Shown here one piece after another: positions 60,127 through 64,000 of a DNA stretch of 64,000 bases; positions within the stretch are counted from its first letter, which is position 1; every line of letters begins with the position of its first letter. The stretch comes from DATBAX01 sp963762965. Lineage in GTDB: Bacteria; Acidobacteriota; Terriglobia; Terriglobales; Acidobacteriaceae. Location of the stretch: positions 2,108,001-2,172,000 of the forward strand of contig CAVXME010000001.1 in the NCBI GenBank assembly GCA_963762965.1, read 5' to 3'. The notes under the pieces were generated by a model, which was not told the DNA's origin, ran no database searches, and saw nothing but the letters and a program-made list of their open reading frames with translations. Position numbers and translations under genes: made by a program.

Positions 60127-63100
60127 ATGCGGCCCTTCTACAAGATTTTCCTACTTGTTGCCATCGCGCTGAGTTCCGTTTCCCTTTTCGGACAGACCGA
60201 CACCGCCCGCCTGGTGGGAACCATCACCGACGCCAGCGGCGCGGTTGTTCCCGGGGCCACGATTACGGTGACCAATACGGGAACAGCCCGCACCGTCAAC
60301 GTGCAAACCAGTGAGTCCGGGGAATACGTTGTGAATGCCTTGCCGGCGGGAAAGTACCACGTGGAAGTGAAGCAGACAGGCTTCAAGACCTCCACGGCCG
60401 ATCTGACCCTGGAAGTGTCACAAGTCCAGGAAATCAGCCTCCAGTTGCAACCCGGAGCGGTCGACACCACGGTGAACGTTTCGGCAGACGTGCCTCTGGT
60501 GGATACTTCGACCTCGAGCTTGGGCGAAGTCATTCAGGGACGGCAGGTGACGGAACTTCCCCTGAACGGCCGTAACTTCACGCAGCTCGCACTGCTCACG
60601 CCCGGTGTCACGCGCGGGGCCTATGGCGATATCGCTTCCGGCGGCAGCTCGGGCACCAATGCCGAGACCTTTCGCAACTCTGAAACCGGCGGAGCTGCTT
60701 TGTCGGCCAATGGTCTGCGTCCGCAAGCCAATAATTTCATCCTCGATGGCGTGGATAACAATGAAGGCCTGGTCAACTCTATTGTCTTCTTTCCTCCCGC
60801 CGAAGCGATCCAGGAATTTCGCGTAAACACCAGCGTGGCGCCGGCGGAGTTTGGACGCGCTGGCGGCGTCATTGTGCAAACCAGCATCAAGTCGGGCACT
60901 AATCAAATTCACGGCTCGGCTTTCTGGTTCCGGCGCAGCGGCGAATTCGATGCTCATGCTTATGGCACCACCGGCCCCATCATCTTCCGGCAAAACCAGT
61001 TTGGAGGCACCCTGGGTGGTGCGGTCTGGAAAAATAAATTGTTTTTGTTCGGCGACTATCAGGGACGCCGCCAGGACCAACCCCTGGGCGTTGAATATGC
61101 CACGGTCCCGACTGACAAAATGCGGACCGGCGACTTCAGCGAATTGCTGGGCACTACGCTCACCTCGACCCCGGCCTGCAATACCACCCCTGCATGGGTA
61201 GGACAGGGCTACATTTTCGACCCGACCACTTGCACCCCTTTCGGATGGAACGGCACCACCGCAACCAACATCATTTCCAACCCAAACCCGGTCGGGCTAA
61301 AGTATTTGCAGACCTTCCCAGAGCCAAACATTGCAGGCACGATCCTGCAAAACTTCAGGGCCCAACGTCAGAGCATCCGGAACTTCGATGACTTCGACAT
61401 TCGTGCTGACTTCGTCGCCACGGAAAAGGATTCGCTCTTTTTCCGCTACAGCTTCGGAAACGATAACTTCACCGTTACCAACCGGCTTGGCCCCAACGAT
61501 CCTTCGGGATTCGGTTCCGGTGACAATATCAACCACCCACGCGGTGCCGCCGTTGGTTACACGCGTGTCTTCGGCCCCAACATCGTCAACGAATTCCGTT
61601 TTGGATACATCGACACGACCTACGGCTACAACCCGCCGAACATTGGCCAGAAGCTGGCCCTCGGCATCGGAATTCCAGGAGCGAATCCCACCCCTCTTCT
61701 TGGCGGCCAGGCCTTGATTGGAGGAAACAATGGGGAACTCGAATATCAGGGCGACGGGGGACCGTACAACGTACCCCAAAAGCTCTATCAGTTTGTTGAC
61801 TCGGTTTCCTATGTTCACGGCAGCCACGTTTTCAAGGCCGGACTAAACATCGGGAAACGAAATGTGGATTTCGTGCAGGGCAACGACGCCAAAGGCTACT
61901 TCATCATTGGCGGTGTCAACTACCCGGGCACCGGACGGTTCACCGGATATGAACCCTCCGAACTGCTGGCGGGATTCGTGGACTATGAGATTGGTCAGTT
62001 CCAGGGCCTGTACCAGACCCGCAGCTGGGAAACTGGCTACTTTGCCCAGGATGATTGGCGCGTCAATAATCGCCTAACGCTCAATCTCGGATTGCGCTAC
62101 GACTTCTACACCTGGCCCTATGAAATACACAATCTCCAGTCCAACTGGAACCCGATCAATGCCGCCGATCCGACGGACGGCACGCTTGTCATCCCCGGTA
62201 CCGCCGGATGGCCAAAAAGCCTGGTCGATAACGACAAGAATAACTTTGCGCCACGTATTGGTTTTGCCTACAATCTCGCGGGCAACGGCAAGACTGTGAT
62301 TCGCGGCGGCTATGGCATTTTCTACTTCCTCGATCGGGGAGGCGTAGGCAACCAACTGAGTAACAACCCCGATTTCAATGGCGTATCAACCTACGAAGCA
62401 TGTCCCGCGGGCAACTGCGCCGATCCCACGGGCGCTCGCATCACTTTGAGCGGGCAAGGGCCGGCCGGGAACAACGACTGGACCCTCGCCACCGGAGCGC
62501 TTCCTCCCGCCGTCAACAATGTGAACATCAGTGATCCCAAGAATGTGAGCGTGATCTACATTCCGAGAAATAGTCAGAACTCGAGTGTGCAGCAATGGAA
62601 CATTGGGGTCGAACGCGAACTGGGGGCCAACACTGCCCTGAATGTCGCCTATGTTGGCACCAAGATGGACCATCTTGCCACCGCTTTCAACGCCAATGAC
62701 ACACCCCTGGACGGCGGCACATCCCGCTGGTCGGGTCTGGGTGGTTCCGTCAACGAATATGCTTATATCGGCAGCGGGCACTACAACGGACTTCAGACCC
62801 AAGTGAACCACCGCATGGCGGCCGGATTGCAATTCACCGCAGCCTACACTTACTCGCACACCACGGATGACTCCAATGGGGCCTTCAGCACTACTGGCGG
62901 CAGTGGCCGAATCTTCGTGGACGCCAATGGCAATCCATTGCTCAGCTTGAACCAGGGTAACTCCGACGCCGACATCCGCAATTACTTTGTCTTCAGTTCG
63001 CTATACGAACTGCCCTTTGGTAAAGGGCGGGCCTACGGGTCGCATATTTCCAAGGGCCTGGACTATGTGATCGGGGGCTGGCAGTGGAACAACATCATCA

Positions 63101-63561
63101 CCTTGTCCAGTGGAACGCCGATCGACCTTAGCATCAACGGAACCCCTGGGAACCGCCCCGATGTCACCGGCGGTGTTTCATGGAAAATCTCAAATGCGCC
63201 TTGTCCCACGGTCTATAACACTTGCGCCCAGATTTCCGGCGACTTCACCGCACCACCGGTCGACGGATCAGGCGTCTACACCCGGCCGGGGAACCTGGCT
63301 CGCAACTCCATTTACGGGCCGGGCTACCACACCTGGGACATGGGAATGGTGAAGGACTTCAAGATGGGCGAGCGGGTGACGACGCAGTTCCGTGCGGAAG
63401 TGTTCAACCTTTTCAATACACCGCAGTTCCAAAATGGCAGCTTCAACTCCGACATCAGCAACGGAATTCTCAACGGCAGCATCACCACGACCAGCCAGGG
63501 TGCATCCACTCGCTTCTCATCGGAACGCGAGTTGCAATTTGCACTGCGGGTGACGTTCTAG
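60127..63561 (+). CDS. TonB-dependent receptor with N-terminal carboxypeptidase-regulatory domain (Oar-type)
   Basis: A 1144-residue outer-membrane receptor. ATG 60127 has AAGGAG 8 bases upstream and starts a signal peptide (FYKIFLLVAIALSSVSLFGQ); an earlier frame opening at 59923 is not favoured. Residues about 28-110 form a regulatory domain (GTITDASGAVVPGATITVTNTGTARTVNV). A plug follows to about residue 270, with LNGRNFTQLALLTPGV and LSANGLRPQANNFILDGVDNNEG. The large beta barrel ends in ELQFALRVTF, a terminal aromatic beta-signal. The acidobacterial type lacks a classical TonB box. It imports a ligand, probably a maltodextrin given the downstream gene, with energy from TonB. A short hairpin (63576-63598) follows. 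Confidence 0.94.
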   Translation: MRPFYKIFLLVAIALSSVSLFGQTDTARLVGTITDASGAVVPGATITVTNTGTARTVNVQTSESGEYVVNALPAGKYHVEVKQTGFKTSTADLTLEVSQVQEISLQLQPGAVDTTVNVSADVPLVDTSTSSLGEVIQGRQVTELPLNGRNFTQLALLTPGVTRGAYGDIASGGSSGTNAETFRNSETGGAALSANGLRPQANNFILDGVDNNEGLVNSIVFFPPAEAIQEFRVNTSVAPAEFGRAGGVIVQTSIKSGTNQIHGSAFWFRRSGEFDAHAYGTTGPIIFRQNQFGGTLGGAVWKNKLFLFGDYQGRRQDQPLGVEYATVPTDKMRTGDFSELLGTTLTSTPACNTTPAWVGQGYIFDPTTCTPFGWNGTTATNIISNPNPVGLKYLQTFPEPNIAGTILQNFRAQRQSIRNFDDFDIRADFVATEKDSLFFRYSFGNDNFTVTNRLGPNDPSGFGSGDNINHPRGAAVGYTRVFGPNIVNEFRFGYIDTTYGYNPPNIGQKLALGIGIPGANPTPLLGGQALIGGNNGELEYQGDGGPYNVPQKLYQFVDSVSYVHGSHVFKAGLNIGKRNVDFVQGNDAKGYFIIGGVNYPGTGRFTGYEPSELLAGFVDYEIGQFQGLYQTRSWETGYFAQDDWRVNNRLTLNLGLRYDFYTWPYEIHNLQSNWNPINAADPTDGTLVIPGTAGWPKSLVDNDKNNFAPRIGFAYNLAGNGKTVIRGGYGIFYFLDRGGVGNQLSNNPDFNGVSTYEACPAGNCADPTGARITLSGQGPAGNNDWTLATGALPPAVNNVNISDPKNVSVIYIPRNSQNSSVQQWNIGVERELGANTALNVAYVGTKMDHLATAFNANDTPLDGGTSRWSGLGGSVNEYAYIGSGHYNGLQTQVNHRMAAGLQFTAAYTYSHTTDDSNGAFSTTGGSGRIFVDANGNPLLSLNQGNSDADIRNYFVFSSLYELPFGKGRAYGSHISKGLDYVIGGWQWNNIITLSSGTPIDLSINGTPGNRPDVTGGVSWKISNAPCPTVYNTCAQISGDFTAPPVDGSGVYTRPGNLARNSIYGPGYHTWDMGMVKDFKMGERVTTQFRAEVFNLFNTPQFQNGSFNSDISNGILNGSITTTSQGASTRFSSERELQFALRVTF

Positions 63562-63575
63562 CCATTCAAGTTGAG

Positions 63576-63598
63576 GGAGCAGGCGCCTCGTCTGCTCC
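63576..63598 (+). terminator. Hairpin after the TonB receptor gene
   Basis: GGAGCAG (63576-63582) and CTGCTCC (63592-63598) form a 7-bp stem, 14 bases after the stop codon. It is followed by TTCATTTCT. The next gene starts 23 bases later, so it may only partly terminate. Confidence 0.6.
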
Positions 63599-63621
63599 TT
63601 CATTTCTACTTTGCGCGCGCC

Positions 63622-64000
63622 ATGCTGCCACTCCCGCCAAATCGTTTTTTCCTCGCTCGCCTGCTAGTGCTCGTGGGTCTGCTCGGCTTCGCTCTCGCTT
63701 GCGGGGCAAGCCAGGGCGCTGCGCTCATGGCTCAGGCTGCTCCTCATGTCGAGAAGATTGAGCCGCCGAATTGGTGGATTGGCCTGCCTGATCCCATGGT
63801 GTTGCTGACCGGCGAGAACTTGGCAGGGGCTCATGTATCCACGACTACACCCGGAGTTCGCGTGGTCCGCACTCTGGATGGCCTCAGTTCCCATTATCTA
63901 TTTGTGTGGCTGATGATCTCGGACGAGGCATCAGCGGGGATCATTAGATTCGATATTTCAGTTTCCGACTTCCACTCGGAAGCGTTGTTGCCGCTGGCGC
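63622..64000 (+). CDS. Cyclomaltodextrinase/alpha-amylase-like protein, N-terminal part (3' truncated by window)
   Basis: The frame is open from ATG 63622 to the window end, about 126 residues. A hydrophobic signal (LARLLVLVGLLGFALACGAS, possibly a lipoprotein signal with an imperfect lipobox) is followed by PHVEKIEPPNWWIGLPDPMVLLTGENLAGAHVSTTTPGVRVVRT, the typical opening of the N-terminal beta domain of cyclomaltodextrinase and SusA/neopullulanase-like amylases (EPPNWWIGLPDP is characteristic). The catalytic GH13 barrel is beyond the window. It lies 60 bases after the TonB receptor, which suggests a maltodextrin uptake and degradation locus governed by the divergent regulator. Confidence 0.85.
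   Translation, partial: MLPLPPNRFFLARLLVLVGLLGFALACGASQGAALMAQAAPHVEKIEPPNWWIGLPDPMVLLTGENLAGAHVSTTTPGVRVVRTLDGLSSHYLFVWLMISDEASAGIIRFDISVSDFHSEALLPLA

Noticed and set aside
1..64000. CRISPR array, prophage, transposase or rRNA operon
   Set aside because: No regularly spaced repeats, cas or phage genes, transposase frames or rRNA sequences were seen. The repeats are scattered palindromes.

Overview
The window looks like chromosomal DNA of a soil-type Acidobacteriota (Terriglobia/Koribacter-like). This is inferred from the gene repertoire, not from a marker gene. It rests on: a very long Oar-type TonB-dependent receptor with an N-terminal carboxypeptidase-regulatory domain, beside a membrane-anchored winged-helix regulator; secreted carboxypeptidase-regulatory proteins; TolB/PD40 propellers; a split glycine decarboxylase (gcvPA/gcvPB); a type II glutamine synthetase; DUF2911, ThuA and Gfo/Idh/MocA proteins with Tat signals; and many short palindromic intergenic repeats. 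GC content looks moderately high and coding is dense on both strands. There are no rRNA genes, CRISPR arrays, transposases or prophage genes.

Layout. 1-8.5 kb: end of lpdA, an MscS channel, a thiolase/acyl-CoA dehydrogenase pair split by a GxxExxY gene inside inverted repeats, a xylose-isomerase-like TIM barrel, an HSL-type esterase and two small membrane proteins. 8.6-16.5 kb: a secreted PD40 propeller, a GH27 alpha-galactosidase, a DUF2911 protein and two tandem paralogous membrane glycosyltransferase/TPR proteins. 16.6-21 kb: the glycine cleavage operon gcvT-gcvH-gcvPA-gcvPB. 21-31 kb: a Cys-rich mini-protein, a split-type methylmalonyl-CoA mutase large subunit, secreted proteins of unknown function (one Ser-rich, one with a pilin-like C-terminus), a GH51 arabinofuranosidase, a PQQ dehydrogenase with a cytochrome c, and tRNA-Ala. 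31-40 kb: a sigma/anti-sigma pair, a ThDP enzyme, tRNA-Cys and tRNA-Gly, an orphan LolD-type ATPase, a response regulator, a PhzF protein, a 1-Cys peroxiredoxin behind a putative cysteine attenuator, and a second ECF sigma with a small membrane partner. 40-51 kb: vapBC, ppk2, glnII, a ThuA-DUF3224 fusion with an oxidoreductase and an aldo/keto reductase, two carboxypeptidase-regulatory proteins and an orphan BrnA. 51-64 kb: a lipoprotein, a selenocysteine tRNA, a CusABC-type RND efflux operon whose adaptor is frameshifted, and a TonB receptor locus with its divergent regulator and the start of a cyclomaltodextrinase-like gene.

The most notable candidate system is upstream of the peroxiredoxin at 38032. 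A TTGACT-N17-TATCCT promoter would start transcription at, or next to, the A of a 20-codon ORF (37827-37889) with five Cys codons, three of them consecutive. A strong intrinsic terminator follows, and a segment overlapping the leader stop codon can pair with the terminator's 5' arm. This is the architecture of a leaderless, cysteine-sensing transcription attenuator controlling a thiol peroxidase. Other points of interest are the tRNA-Sec gene (no selenoprotein recognised here), the inverted-repeat-bounded GxxExxY cassette, stem-loop repeats placed in convergent intergenic regions, a TGTTAC-N6-GTAACA operator candidate at the TonB locus, and several fused or orphan genes.

All functions are read from the sequence and family knowledge. 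No database search was run.
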